A DNA stretch of 64,000 nucleotides from Anthoceros angustus (taxonomy: Eukaryota > Streptophyta > Anthocerotopsida > Anthocerotales > Anthocerotaceae), in contig MU008153.1 of assembly GCA_010909165.1 (NCBI GenBank), forward strand, positions 558,001 to 622,000, read 5' to 3'. Position numbers and translations under genes: made by a program. The notes under the pieces were generated by a model. That model was not told the DNA's origin and did no database searches. It was given only the letters and a program-made list of their open reading frames with translations. Positions 22,867 to 38,600 of this stretch are shown here, in pieces (position 1 is the first letter of the stretch; each line of letters opens with the position of its first letter).

Positions 22867-24885
22867 ATAAATATAAAACCTTGAAGAGTAGCACGTGCCT
22901 ATCTACTATTATGAGCTAAGGATACAAAACTGAAGAGCTATGCCAACAAAATTGTGATAGCCACATCCTGTTCACTTAATTCTAATGTTGACCTCCACAT
23001 ATCTTCAGATTCCAAAATATTTTCTTTTTGCTTGTCCTCGGTCTTTCATCAAACCACTACAATCGTTTTAATGTGTTAGGCCCTTCAAACTCCGGGAATG
23101 GTTACAACGGCTTTTTCGACTATAATTGTAGTTCCTTGTATTAGGCTACCAACTTTCTAACATGGTGCATGGCTTGTTCCACAATTACGGCAACATCAAA
23201 AGCCAGATCTTTGTACTCATAAGCTACTTCTGATGTCTCTTTACACCTTGCAACAATTGTGCTCAACCTTATTTCCCTTATTGTTTCGAAACTTGATTTA
23301 GGCGAAGGGTCTATCAATGGTTTGTCTGGAAGAACAATGTATGGATTGTTGTAGTTTTGCAACCGGAAGGACATAGCCAGGTCTGTTGTATTTGTCAGGT
23401 ATGAATTATATATCCATGCACTTTTTCGAGAAGCAACCATGCCATCTCTGTGAATACTAAAAAGTAGTTGCACGGGAACAACTTGCTTGCAAATGATACC
23501 TTTGAGACCCATGGGACACATATATGTAGTTCGTGGAGAGAAAGGATGGTCTATGACATACCATTCTCCATGCTAACTATTGGACAAGCTCTAGGCAGAA
23601 ACATGACATAGTTCAGAGTGCGACAAGATAATCGAACTGATAGGCATACCCTCAGCACCAGCGATTGTCGTTTCCTCCCAGCATTTCCTGCTTCTTGTTT
23701 TAGGTGTATGCACCTTCTTTCATACAATATTGATACCAGAAATGACCTGCAACAATGTTTAAAAGCTGGTGAAGCAGCCAATCCATTTGACTGCCCATTA
23801 GACTGGACTTGGAAACACATGCTCCATCTTCATATCTATGTGAAAGGCTTCAACTCCCAAAGTGGTATTCTGCTGAGCATGTGGGAGCATCCTTGCATGG
23901 TAAGACCACATCACTATTCCAAATCACACAACAAGCAATCTCCCATCCGTACGAGTGAAGATGGCAAAGATCACAAGATAGCCACATATGGTAGGCTACA
24001 ATGCGAGCTCGTATGTGTAGAAGCGATGGTAGCCTTTGTGCATAGAATGAACTCGGGAAGGCCATGGCCTGCCACGGCCGTGCGGTACGGCGAATGGCAG
24101 GCCTTAATGGCCTTCGGAGATCGATAGGAATGCCTATTTGCAAGTGCTTCGGCCCGTGCCCCATCTTGTGAGGGCGGGAGAGGAGACCGTGCCAAAGGAA
24201 AGGGGCATAAACAGAAGTATAAATAAATAAATAAACAGATGAACAAGTTGGGTGCGTGGCTGGAGAGAGCCCAAAGTAACGGAACAGGATTGCAGATCCC
24301 GTTCTAGCGGGATACAGGACACGCAGGGGAGACGTGATTTTGTATCAGGAACGTGCCAGCCGCGCAGACAGCGTGCGGCGGTAGCATGTGCGGCCTGTAA
24401 AGCGGCTCAATCGGACGATGCTGGGTTCGGATCCGGCTGGCGCGGGATCAGCCATGTCGGAACTGCAATCGCGCCCTTTAGCCTGCGGGTCAGCAGTCCG
24501 CGGCCCGACTCTCCATGTTTCCACTAAGAAATAAACTACATGTGCGATCATCTCGAAACCCTCCCGCTTCCTGGTCACCGGCTTCCACCCCGCGCTAGAA
24601 CGGCCCATTCAGCTAACGCGCCCACCGGTTCGTGGGCGGCGTAATTCACAGTGCACTGATATTCGTGTCCTACTGTATCTAGGTGTACCTACGGCGGGGA
24701 GGATGCACATTAAAAAAACAACTGCACGTGCTGCCAAGCGTGTGAGAAGCGACCCCTTGTCCCACCAGAATTGGAAAAGCCAAACTGCAAGTCAGAAAAT
24801 TCCGACAGCGTTGGAGAGCTCATCCCTGACAGTGGCAGTCTGGTTTCGCTGAGCAATATGGGGTAAATAAAATGTGTGTTATCTT
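22867..24885. other. Region with two unassigned open frames
   Basis: A minus-strand frame at 23521-23141 (126 codons) reads like a folded protein (for example PKSSFETIREIRLSTIVARC) but has no match I know. A plus-strand frame at 23618-24127 (169 codons) contains ANPFDCPLDWTWKHMLHLHI. Neither has clear splice partners or a promoter. They may be fragments of one decayed element. The rest is featureless to me. Confidence 0.35.
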
Positions 24886-28500
<3,615 letters not shown>

Positions 28501-29480
28501 CCTCGAGCCTGAGGCAAATGCGGATGGCCGCATCATGTGATGGGCAGCTCCATTTCGTGGGGTTGCTGGTGTTGCAATTGTTCCACGTGTTGGGGCCAGC
28601 GCCGGGCTCGGGTCTTGAACTCTGCCCATCCAACAGTGTCCATCCACTTGGAATTTGAAGGCAAGACACTTGGAATCCAGCCCTTTGCTCGCTCTTTGCG
28701 CCAGCTCTCCGCAAGTGAACTTGGGCCACGTTTCCTCTACATTCCTTCAGCCAGATACGGAGTGTTCAGAGTGAAGTATATATTCTGGAGGGACTAATTT
28801 AGAACCTTTTATAATGGGAGTTATTTCTTAAATTACTGCTGATTCTAGAACGGTTTTACATATTTGTGTTCCAGATTAGAATAGCATCGCTCGGGTCTCC
28901 AAGAAAGGAGAAAGTGAAGTCCAAATACCTCCATCCTGGGTGCCCTCGTCGCCGTTTGGAGCTCAGAAAACACTTGAACTAAAGTGAAATCTGTTACCTA
29001 CTTTAAACGTCCATGGACTTGAACCACTGTGAAACTCAAAATGAAATCTGCTACATACTTTAAAGGTCCATGGACTTGAACTATTGAAATTCACAGTGAT
29101 ATCTGTTACAGCCTTTGTCCAAGTCATGTCGTTTGTATTAGAATTATCTCACTACTATTACATGCCACCACATTCTCTCAAAATCTCAAACATAGTGGTA
29201 TCAAAGATGAACAATTCTGTAACGTAGTGGTATCCAATGTGAATGGGCTGTATTGTCTTTGTGATGAGGCCACCAATTCTCAAACATAGAGGTATGAGAT
29301 GTGAATGTGCTCTTCGTTTATCGAGTTTGAGATAAACGCTATTTATTAAGGAGTTTCATTCACAAAAGAGGAGATCACAACAGGAGCCATGTTCTTGGCC
29401 TAAGCTCGTTCCCAGTGAAGGCCTAAGTGCAAGGCAACCGCTTCACTGGGGACCTCACCCAATTGCTTGCCTCATCCACA
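28501..29480. other. Upstream region of the GH31 gene with a 57-base tandem repeat
   Basis: The first few hundred bases should hold the promoter of the minus-strand GH31 gene. From 28971 to 29110 the segment aatctgttacctactttaaa then gtccatggacttgaac recurs with a period of 57 (starts 28988 and 29045, third copy partial). No other feature is seen. Confidence 0.6.
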
Positions 29481-29698
29481 GGAAATTTATATCTGATAGT
29501 TTTGGACTTGAACCACAACAATTTCAACATCAGATAAGTTCCTTGATCCACTTGATGTTCCTCAACGTGTCCAACTACAGATTATCGGGGGTCATTCCTG
29601 AAACACTACCTGTCAATCTCCGCGTACTGGATCAAGGCAACAACAATGTGGATGGAGGAATGCCGGCTGAGCTTTTCACAGATCTGCCGAGCTTGTGA
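29481..29698 (+). pseudogene. Relic of a leucine-rich-repeat protein gene
   Basis: The frame at 29481 reads GNLYLIVLDLNHNNFNI and then meets a stop. After a frame shift near 29531-29545 the sequence goes on as SSLIHLMFLNVSNYRLSGVI and then PETLPVNLRVLDQGNNN, GGMPAELFTDLPSL, and a stop. These are consecutive plant-type LRR units (LxxLxxLNVSNNxLSGxIP). There is no signal peptide, membrane segment or kinase nearby. It is a fragment of an LRR receptor or LRR protein, dead through a stop, a frame shift and truncation. A similar block, gagctcgttccc with neighbours, occurs at both about 29400 and 29805, hinting at further debris of the same gene. Confidence 0.7.
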
Positions 29699-30057
29699 TA
29701 TGACGAACGCTGGAAGTTTACGATACGATACACGCTTATCAGAACAAGCATTCTGAGTGTCATCGTCAGAAGAGGGGATCGCAGCGGGAGCAGGAGTTTC
29801 TGGCGTGAGCTCGTTCCCTGTAAAAGTTTGGTACATCTCGCAAGAGGAGGGTGATGTGTGGCGTTCTGTAGCCTAGCACACCCACGCCATCGGGTTCAGG
29901 CGGTGTGACGTTCAATTTTCCGGATTGTTTTTCGGCCCGGGCATCGGTCGATGTATGTTGCAAAACCTGATCTCTTTGCTGTACAGTCGAGAAAAACAAG
30001 ACAGAGTGTCCCTCCTACACCGGAAAGTCTGTACAGTACTTCCGGGCAAGGCGTCCA

Positions 30058-30906
30058 TCAAGGCGCCGCTCTGGAGCTGGAGCAAGCCATCGGTGTTAAG
30101 TCCCTAGGTTGCAGAACCGCCGTGCGGACCTTCCTGCGCCCGCTTTGCAGCGTTCTCTGCATCTTCAAATGCATGTTCCTGAACGCTGTGTCGGCCAGAC
30201 TCTTTCTGCACCACAGGAGAGCCCTGGTTGGTGTCGAACTCTCCACGGATGTCTGTCGAAATCGCGGAATCAGTTCCACCATCTCTGCATGAAATTTCCT
30301 GAAAACCCTAAACCGGCATAAAACCACAGAACAGGAAGAACTCGGGGAAGAAGGACTCACGGTGCTCCTCGACGTCTGCTGGTGACGGGAGCACTTGCCG
30401 GTTCGCCCCCTTGGAATCATCATGCGCAGTTGCTTGATCGTGCTTTGTTTTGTACTTGTCTGCCACATCAGCGTAGATTTGGCCAAAGCCTTCGTCAGAG
30501 GAGCGTGTAGCGTATGCATCTCCATACGACTCTTTCATGAGCTCCATAGGGCTGCAAAATTGCAACCACACAGCAGTGAGCAGAGCAAGCCAACAAAAGC
30601 CAGCATGAAGATCAAAGACTGAACCAGTCACTTTGATCGGGCTCACTCCTCTCCTATGTTTTCTTTCTGCTCCGAAGCCATCACGTCCTCTGGCTGTGCT
30701 GATCCCGGCACCACACTCTCGGCTCTGGAGGAGGCTGATACACTTAGTCTTGCAGCCGGTGCAACAGTTTTGCAACCAACCCCGTCACCAGGAAACTTCC
30801 AGCAGGCACTAGCACCAATCCGCCTACGAACAATGGGGGACACAGGGAAATGCCCTTTCAAGAACGACGAGGGTATGCCCAAGACGACCCTCTGCAGCAC
30901 CAACAT
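30058..30906 (-). CDS. Unrecognised protein with organelle-targeting-like N-terminus
   Basis: A three-exon model on the minus strand (30906-30647, 30551-30361, 30284-30058) gives 225 residues with GT-AG borders and a continuous frame. Residues 1-60 are rich in Arg, Ser, Ala and Val with few acidic residues (MLVLQRVVLGIPSSFLKGHF), as in plastid or mitochondrial presequences. The middle is acidic and hydrophilic and contains MKESYGDAYATRSSDEGFGQ and IYADVADKYKTKHDQ. The third exon (MVELIPRFRQTS...) is less certain, because the obvious acceptor at about 30302 runs at once into a stop and a second one at 30285 was used. I do not recognise the family and assign no function. The gene lies tail-to-head downstream of the ArfGAP gene, with only about 500 bases between the ArfGAP stop and this start. 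Confidence 0.5.
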
Positions 30907-31418
30907 GCCTCTCCTTGCCAGGCAAGAACGTCGAATTATCTGATGGCCACAGAAATGTAGACTTCTCACTGTGAATGACAACGAATAGCAGAGAGGTGAC
31001 AAGGACGCTCGGGATCACTACGCTCCCTCTCCAACACCTGATTTCCCGCAACGAATTTGGCTGATCCTTGTGCAGGTTTCAACACCTGTTGATGCTTCTT
31101 CCATCAGTGAATCACCTTCTGCCAAAACCGCAGAAGAATTGGCTTGCCAAGTATGTCTGCAAGTACGTGGCTTCCTTGAGCAAGCCACCTGGCGAACTGA
31201 CTCGTTATGTGAAGCTGGGTTGTTACAATTTTTCTTACACAATTCGCTACAGGGATGTCTCAAGTTTCAATATTTCAAAATATGACAAAAAAAAACATTA
31301 GCACGGCTGAAAAGTTAGTGTGACTACAATGGTGGAATCCACTGCACATACGGTAAGTCGGAGCTCCCTATCCTATAGTCAAAATATGGGATGTCAGCAT
31401 AGGTACGTAAGAAGGCAA

Positions 31419-33311
31419 TCACTGGTTAAGAGGCATCCAAGTTAAGCCGATCTCTATCTCCCCGCTTTCCACGTTCTGTAACTTCAAGCTCATTTCTTGC
31501 TTCACCTCACCATCCACAATGCGGATTGCACTGTCTTCCAGTAAAGGATTATCACTGGTAGCCAGCCATTTCCCTATTTGGATGTTGCCTACATCATGCA
31601 ATCCCTCGTGAAGGCTTGCGGCAGCAACTAGGGGATCCAGGTCAACTTCCACAATCCCCATTGAATCATCAGCTGAGAACGTATCTCTGTCGAACACTTC
31701 CTGCAAAACGAACGCTTTATGCTTTGAGGGCTACCGGTACCAGCAGATGGGATCAGAAACGTGGACCTTTGGCACCAGGAGCAGACTCACCAGTTTCAGA
31801 GGTACAGGAGGGCTTGGGACGGACAGCATGAGCTCTTCATCCCACACTGGATTCAGGTTGCTCCTGATGACTTTGGTCTTCAGTGTCTGTGAAGCACAGA
31901 CAAATGAAGTGTCAGTGGAGCCAGAGGACAAGACTCAGGATGATCGCAGGATGATGAAGTGTCCCGTCATACAGCATGGAGACCCGGAGTAAGAGCAGGG
32001 GACAGAAGAACAACCTGCTTTCCTAGCGAGACCACAACGTAAGGATCACTGCTCATGACATCCCGAACTACAAGACCTGTGCCCCGCTTCACCTTGACCT
32101 TGAGCAATCCGATGAACTCAACCATGCCAGCCTGCAGCAAGTGACAAGAGGCTACTGACAACACATCAGTTGGGGAAAGAGTTAGCTTGCCACACACAAA
32201 CAACCATCCCCATACCCATCCATGGCTTATGACCGTACTAGAGATGAAATCTTCTGCGACCCATTCTCGGCCTCCCTGTTTTTCGAGCTCTTCCCGAATA
32301 CACGAGAGAATAAAGAAAGGTGGTTGGTCCGGACCGGCTTTTTAGAGTCAGTGCGTGCCATCGAGCTCTGGCTTGATGACATAGAGTGTTGAATTCTGGA
32401 GTTCTGGCTGGACGGTATGTGCTGGCCACTGGAAGACGTGTGGCTGGAGGTTCTCAGACTCTCAGCCCGAAGGTAGGACTTGAGAAACTCCTGATCTTCG
32501 TACTTTCTCCTGCAGATGTTCCCACCAGCAGCCATCATCAACTTGCCGTCCCGCTGCTTCGAACACAACATACCAAAAAACAGGAAAAACGACAACTTGT
32601 AGCTCACCTGATGAAATCTTCCCGCTCCTCGACACATGCATCTGCTTCAGGCTTCACGTTAGGAGGTAAGTAAGCCTCGTAAACTGAATTTGCAGCAGCA
32701 TTTCCCCCGACTGCTTCCATCACTTCCACTTGCTCATCCGTCCACTCGTCCAGAGTAACCGACAGGATCTGAACAAGCCATCCAATCCAGTCAGCTACCA
32801 CACCCACAAAACGACAACCCAACTTCAGCAACACGAGGAGTGCTCGACGTGAACCGAAACCTTAGAGATGTGAACACCGAGACTCCGGTGCACTCCAGAA
32901 CACTTGATGCAAACAAAAACCCCGATATTCGTGGATCTGCAGGTAAACAAAACTGTGTCCACATGATCCAACTAACCAACCCTTCACCCAACCCAACCCA
33001 TCACTACAACAAGCCAATTAGCCCACAAATTCAAGCCCAGATCTACGAGACCCAAGCCAGAGCCGGAAACATACGCCCACTTAGGGTCCCGAGCTCCACA
33101 GTCCGCGCAAACCCGGTTGTCCGGGTGCTGTAACAGAGCCTTCAGCTTGGCCATCGTTTCTGATGATCCAACCCACAAAACCTCAGCAATCCTGGCTTAA
33201 CAGACACCAGCTCCACTCCAACGGAGAGAACCACTAATCCCAGGCAAGCGAGAGGCAGATCAAACCTGGCGACGCCCTGTCCTCGAAATCTTCGTAGTAA
33301 GCAGACCTCAT
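31419..33311 (-). CDS. ArfGAP with C2 domain (AGD11/12/13 type, ZAC-like)
   Basis: Eight minus-strand exons: 33311-33266, 33159-33075, 32936-32861, 32768-32608, 32509-32239, 32131-32015, 31886-31791 and 31700-31419. All introns are GT-AG and the frame closes at 377 residues. The ArfGAP zinc finger is complete: C33-x2-C36-x16-C53-x2-C56, followed by [14 protein letters not shown] with the catalytic arginine at 61. A Ser-rich linker (about 125-210) leads to a C2 domain from residue 214, with [20 protein letters not shown] and [13 protein letters not shown] as the two calcium-loop regions. Plant relatives stimulate GTP hydrolysis on Arf and bind phosphoinositides. They act at the Golgi and plasma membrane, and AGD12 is tied to gravitropism. 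The first exon ([12 protein letters not shown]) was added because it splices cleanly. A shorter start at Met18 is possible. Confidence 0.9.
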
Positions 33312-35560
33312 CCTGGTAGTAGTCAGGGCCGCAGCCTGCCAGATGCTGGAGCCCCGGAATTCAGGCGTCCACGACCCGACCGTCCCGCTTCGATCTAACT
33401 GGATGACCAAACCATCTGGAAACCACGTGACTTCACCGTTGCACAGCGCAGGGGCCGCGTCGGGTGTAGATGCATGCTTGGCTCGTGTCCTGGAAACCCC
33501 TTGGCCCTTTGTGCTCTGCTCCGGAAATCTGACTCCCTTCTTCTAGATTCCGATCATATGCTTGGGAACTGCAGTCGCAGCAGCTATACCACCCACCAAC
33601 CACATTATGTATGTATGCAATTTTTTGTATCTGATTAGGTATTGAACTTTAGGTCGTCGGATACTATTCGTGACCACTAATTTTACAGAATGGGTATCTG
33701 AAGGTCAGGGTTGCAACCTCTCTACTCACCTTGAAAGGTAATTATTAAATTTATTTATTTTGAAATTTTAGAAATATTTTTATTTTTATATATTATGATA
33801 TATAATCATACTTTAACATTTATGAGCACTATGTTGTGAAAGCTCTTTTTTTCAAAGATAAACATATAATACTTATCCAAAAACCCTTTGAAAATTTTAG
33901 GGAGTACAATCAGAAGTAACAATTGTAGATGGTTAATATTTATATAGCATACATTTATCTAGGGTAGACTGTATATGTATAGGAAGGACCTATATTTTTT
34001 AATTTGCGATCGTGTTGACGTGTTTGCTGTTGCAAATGGTAGTGACCACATGAGCTAAACTGACAAACAGCTAATGTCTTGTCTTCCTTTTAGGATTGGC
34101 AAGTAGCGAGGAATAAGTTCTACGAGGATTACGTTGCGATGACCACTTTCTTGCTTGACCTGAACCGCATGCACCTCGTGATTGCGAAGATCTAAAGGAA
34201 GCCCAAGAGGAGGAATCTGTCTTTGCAACAGCTTGTGGGTCAAGCTTTATTGATGCGACCTAATCGGAATGATTGGTAGAAATGTTGTTGTGGCAAAATC
34301 TCCAATGGTAGCCCAATGTGTGATAGTCCATGACATTGGCCTACACAAGGCTCAATAGTTTGATCATCAAATTAGAACATGACAATGTATACGTCTTGAG
34401 ATTCCCAACCCGTGAAGTACCTAGAGTTAGCAACAAGCAAACATGTTTACTTGTTGTCGATCGGCTTGCACACAAGTTTGCTACTAGACTTGATGGTTTG
34501 CAAACCAGGTTGCTTGTAGACTTGTCTACTTGCTAACTCATTTCCTTACTAACATGTCAATCTAGTCTGCCATTAGTGGTCAGTCTGAAACCATGTCTAT
34601 AAAAATTTATGCAACAAAGCAGCCTGTCATCCTACTTGTGATGGGTTGTAATTGTTTGCCTTACCCGGGCTTCCACTTAGCTCGTCACCACATCCATACA
34701 AGTACCCCCGTCACAATGGATGTTAGACCCCTCGCGACCATAACCTTGTCCGCATTCCATGTGCATTCCATGCAAACCCTAATGTAACAAAACCTAACCC
34801 TAGGTACGGAAATATTTGCAGACAGTGTCAAATGAGTACACCTAGAAGTGCAACTGGGAACTATTTAACACTTGCGGCACTCTTGAACAAAGTTATAGAC
34901 GGGATTGTATATTGTAAAGAGAGTTTTGAATTGAGAATTCGGTACAGCATGGGAGCACAACCTTCATTCGGCTGGGGGACAAACCATAATCGAACCCGTG
35001 GAAAGATAAGGAATGTATGCAGACTCCTAATCTCGGATTGACTCTAGCGGTGGAGCCCATAACCCATGGAATCAACCCGGTTTAGGGAATAATTTCAATT
35101 TGGGGGAAACAGGCCTCCATAAGCCCGATATATTGAAGACAGGATTTACAATAAAACATGAAAAATTAATATGGTATTACTTATAAATCTCGTGAAATTT
35201 AAAGACTAAAATTATATTTAAAATATTAATTAAATATATTATGATGATGATAAGATTTTTATGATGTATTATATAAATTAAAATATGATCATGATTATGA
35301 ATTAATTATGGCTTGCCTTTGTGTGGTGGGGGCGATGAGGATGAAAGTCGTATGCTCGTGGGGGGTGAGAAAGGTGTACGCTTGGGGGTGAAGGCCGTGG
35401 TCTCGCAGTGAACGCATCCTTGTATGGTGGTGGCCCTGGTTCCACGGTGAACGTGTCCTTAATTATTGGCCGTGCTCTCACGGTGAAGGCCATACTCTCG
35501 AAAGAAAGGCCGAGCTTCTAAGATTCTCATATTCAGTGACTAGAATAATTGAAGCCATTT
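33312..35560. other. Intergenic, AT-rich, nothing recognised
   Basis: The first few hundred bases probably hold the ArfGAP promoter. From about 33700 the sequence is AT-rich. Frames are below 70 codons and lack motifs. I see no RNA gene or clear repeat unit. Confidence 0.4.
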
Positions 35561-35653
35561 TTGTGAGTTTTATGGTATCACTTTTGCAACATTACAATGT
35601 TGGTTCACCATTATTTACAATGTTACAAAAGTAATACCACATAGCTTTCACGA
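35561..35653. repeat. Imperfect inverted repeat (hairpin)
   Basis: The left arm tggtatcacttttgcaacat (35573 on) is mirrored by the right arm ending at 35639 (tgttacaaaagtaatacca), with about 24 bases between them. Weaker complementarity extends outward to about 35561 and 35653. This may be a small MITE or its remnant. A further direct copy of ggtatcacttttgcat occurs at about 35748. Confidence 0.6.
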
Positions 35654-35659
35654 GAACTT

Positions 35660-36880
35660 TTGTTGGAGAATGATGGTTCTCATCTTCATGACTCAGTGAT
35701 TGCAAAGCCCATTACGACACTAATCTTGATGAACTATCACTCTATAAGGTATCACTTTTGCATATTTCCTAACTGTAGAATCAAAATTGTCATCTTCAGT
35801 GATCAATTGATTGTAGTGTTCTGTCTTACTGATTATAGCAAATGGGAGAGGAATGTTGAAGTGGAACAAGGCCATCGGAGGGGAAGGAGGCTGTCGGATG
35901 AAGAGAAGAAACAACTCCTAAAGGACGTGGATGTCATTATTCAGGCCACGTCACGCAATTTTTTCCTCGAGGAGAACAATGACGGGCATGACGAGGTGAA
36001 GGACAAAGAGGACTCTAGGGAACTGGGAGTGGAGAGTGGAGGAACGTATGGTGTACCGCATGCGCACCCTCCATTTTCAAATTCAACTTTTTATGTAGTC
36101 TCTCTCTACAGTACAGATTACACGATTTGTACATATTTTCTTCCAAGTGGCATCAAATACATACAAAACTTGGTTATACTTATAGTCTTGTACTGTATGC
36201 CTACCCAAAAGTTTTCTTTGCGCAGTTCAAGTATACCGTGCGCAGTTCAAGTACGCCGAACTGTTTGGTAACTAGAGAAAGTTTATGCCGTCGCTTTAGG
36301 GTTTAATTTTTGGATCTAACTTTGAAAAAGCCTTATTCACACGATGCATATTCTAGCTTAGGAGTTTTACATGGGAGCCATGTCAATGTTTAGAGCAAAC
36401 GCCATTGCCTTCCTTTATCAAGTTTGCACCCCCTGCGTTAGAGTGTTTTGTAGCTTGTGGGTTGTTTGGAACTCGACATGTTTTGCTAGCATCAATAACT
36501 CAACTCTTTGGTTTTTCAATATTGTGAGATAGGACACGAGGCACAGGCCATCCCGCGCCCTTTGACAATCAAGGGCATCGGTCATTTGAAACTTTCTGAA
36601 TCCTCGCCATATGGCATTTTGAACCAACTTTTGAGAAAATTTATCGAGCTCCTCACCAGGTGATGAGAATCGAGCTCTTGATCATGACTAGGTGACATTG
36701 ATAGGTATTGAAACCGGTTAGGGGAGGGGAGTGGACGATGGTGACGCCGATACAGCTATGTTGCCTCTAAAGTGGTCTCATCGACAAAGCAAAGGTATGG
36801 TGATACTATTAATTGCTTGAACCGAAGCGGCGCAGCAAAGCGGGAAAGAGGTGATGGTGAAGGGATCGGTCCCACAAAAA
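35660..36880. other. Unassigned stretch with a gene-like fragment
   Basis: A plus-strand frame from about 35660 to 36271 contains a charged segment (ERNVEVEQGHRRGRRLSDEE and following) that looks coding. It has no usable ATG at its start, and hydrophobic, repeat-like residues follow. On the minus strand near 36610 a short frame (LVQNAIWRGFRKFQMTDALD) also looks like a fragment of a coding sequence. Both are probably pieces of old elements. I would not call either a gene. Confidence 0.3.
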
Positions 36881-36895
36881 GAAAGGTGTAGAATG

Positions 36896-36982
36896 CTGGG
36901 CTCGGATCCGAGCGGAAGGGAGCGGATCCGAGCGGAAGGGAGCGGATCCGGGCAAAAGAGAGCGGATTCGAGTGGGGAGGAG
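36896..36982. repeat. 20-base tandem repeat, gagcggatccgagcggaagg
   Basis: Units of gagcggatccgagcggaagg follow one another about four times with growing divergence (agcggatccgggcaaaag, agcggattcgagtgggg). Each has a BamHI-like ggatcc core. Confidence 0.8.
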
Positions 36983-37539
36983 GGAAGGAGGGTTTTTAGT
37001 GTCGAAACAAGATGTGCTATGCAAGTCCAATGAGGATATTGATGTCATTCGACGATGACTCAAGGACGACAGCTAGCTTATGGAGGAGGAGACGGACCAC
37101 CGAGATACCTCAAGGAACAAGCGATATGCTTGGGCAAGAGACAACTCGAAAGCTAGAAGCATATATCCAGCACACAAGATCAAGGCTTCGTTGTGTTGGT
37201 TCATGAGTGTTGGGACTCATATCTAGTCCAAGAAGACCTACCCAAGTGATAACAGCGTCTGTTTAGAAAGGGGTTTCTCCTGTCAAAAGGGGTTTTGGAA
37301 AAAATCCCAACCCTATTTCTTAAAACCGAAGTTGGTTTGGTTTTGTTGGTTTTGTAGGTGTTCATCCATCGGTTTGGGCATTCTCGGCTCGGCACCACTT
37401 CCTGTCGAGTCATTTATACCGCATTGGCGCCTTGTACTCAGGTTCATGGCGATTTAGTCGGTGTGATGAAGGGCTGACCTCATTGTTCCATAATTTCGCC
37501 ATGTCCGTAGTTTCGTGATTTTGTGTGGTTTTGTATGTT

Positions 37540-38600
37540 TTGTATACCGGGGGCCTAGGCGCGCATAAGTGCGCGTCTAAACAACGCTATGCGCAAACTG
37601 GTGCACGCACTGTGCAAAAAGAACGCGAAAAATAATCTTCTAATGGGGAAACATGTCCTTTGAGGTCCGAGGATGCCGAACTCCCAACAAAATAACAAGT
37701 AGTAGACATCGGCGGAGGTTCACCTAGACCGCCTCATATATCTATCCTATGCCCTAATGCGACGAAGAACACCCTATCCCTTTTATCCTTTACGGTGTTT
37801 AGTCTCTTTCGGTGACCTAGTACCGGGTTATCATCAAACATGCTAGGGGCCCACCGGGTGAACAAGTGCATGTACGAGGGGGCAGTGCGCACTGTGTGCG
37901 CACTGTGGGCAGGAGGCCTGTGCACGCACAAGTGCATGCACCCAAGGTCAAGAAGGGCCTAGGCGCGCACTGTGCGCACTGGGGCAGGAGGCCTGTGCAC
38001 GCACAAGTGCATGCACCCAAGGTCAAGAAGGGCCTAGGAGCATGAACCCATATGGTTCATGCCTCCTAGTGCATTCCTGCAGTTCATCCAAAGAAAAAGA
38101 GCAAAAAGTCTAAAAAACCCTTAAAACCCCTAAAAAAATCACAAAAAAGTCCAGTTTTTTTGGGCAAGTGCGCGCACTCGCCCTAAAATTTTGACAATTT
38201 TTTGAATTGTTTTGTATTTGGTTTGATATTTTTGTTGTTTTAAAGGGTTCCTTTCGACGTTTTCAACCTTTTTTGTGCACCTCCCTAATGTGGATATGTT
38301 CTTATCTTTACTTAACCCTCATCTTTTTTCTAGTGGTTAAAACTTTGAACTAGCAGTGAGAACCTTTTGCATCTTTTGAATCTTGAGACGCTTGGCGTGG
38401 GCCCGACTCAAGTGCGAGACCATGCCACTCTCATTCTCGCCGCATGTGGATCAAGAACATCAGGTCCAGAAGATATTATTGTCCCAATGTCTAAGAAACA
38501 AAGTCTGTAAAATTCTCGAGGCGAGTATAGTCTTAGGATTGAGTGGTATGAATGAAAGGTTGGTGCGCAAACAAGTTTGCGCACAGACAAGCCCTAAAAA
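37540..38600. repeat. GTGCGC/GCGCAC-rich cluster with 75-base repeat and hairpins
   Basis: The block gggcaggaggcctgtgcacg then cacaagtgcatgcacccaag occurs at 37907 and 37982, a period of 75, with partial copies upstream. Right after it, ctaggagcatgaacc and ggttcatgcctcctag (38034-38069) form a hairpin. Near 38563-38584, GTGCGCAAAC and GTTTGCGCAC make a perfect 10-base inverted repeat with a 2-base loop. Isolated gcgcac or gtgcgc words are dense from 37556 to 38670. No gene is seen. Confidence 0.7.

Noticed and set aside
29606-29836. Minus-strand frame of 76 codons as an exon of the unknown gene
   Set aside because: Most of it lies antisense to the LRR relic on the plus strand, and no good splice joins it to the 30-kb gene.
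30285-30361. Shorter intron 2 for the unknown 30-kb gene (acceptor near 30302)
   Set aside because: It leads to a stop after about eight residues. The acceptor at 30285 keeps the frame open, though the other may be used as an alternative.
35660-36271. 203-codon plus-strand frame as a gene
   Set aside because: It starts with TTG, not ATG. Only a middle segment looks coding and the rest is hydrophobic AT-rich translation. It is kept as a possible fragment only.
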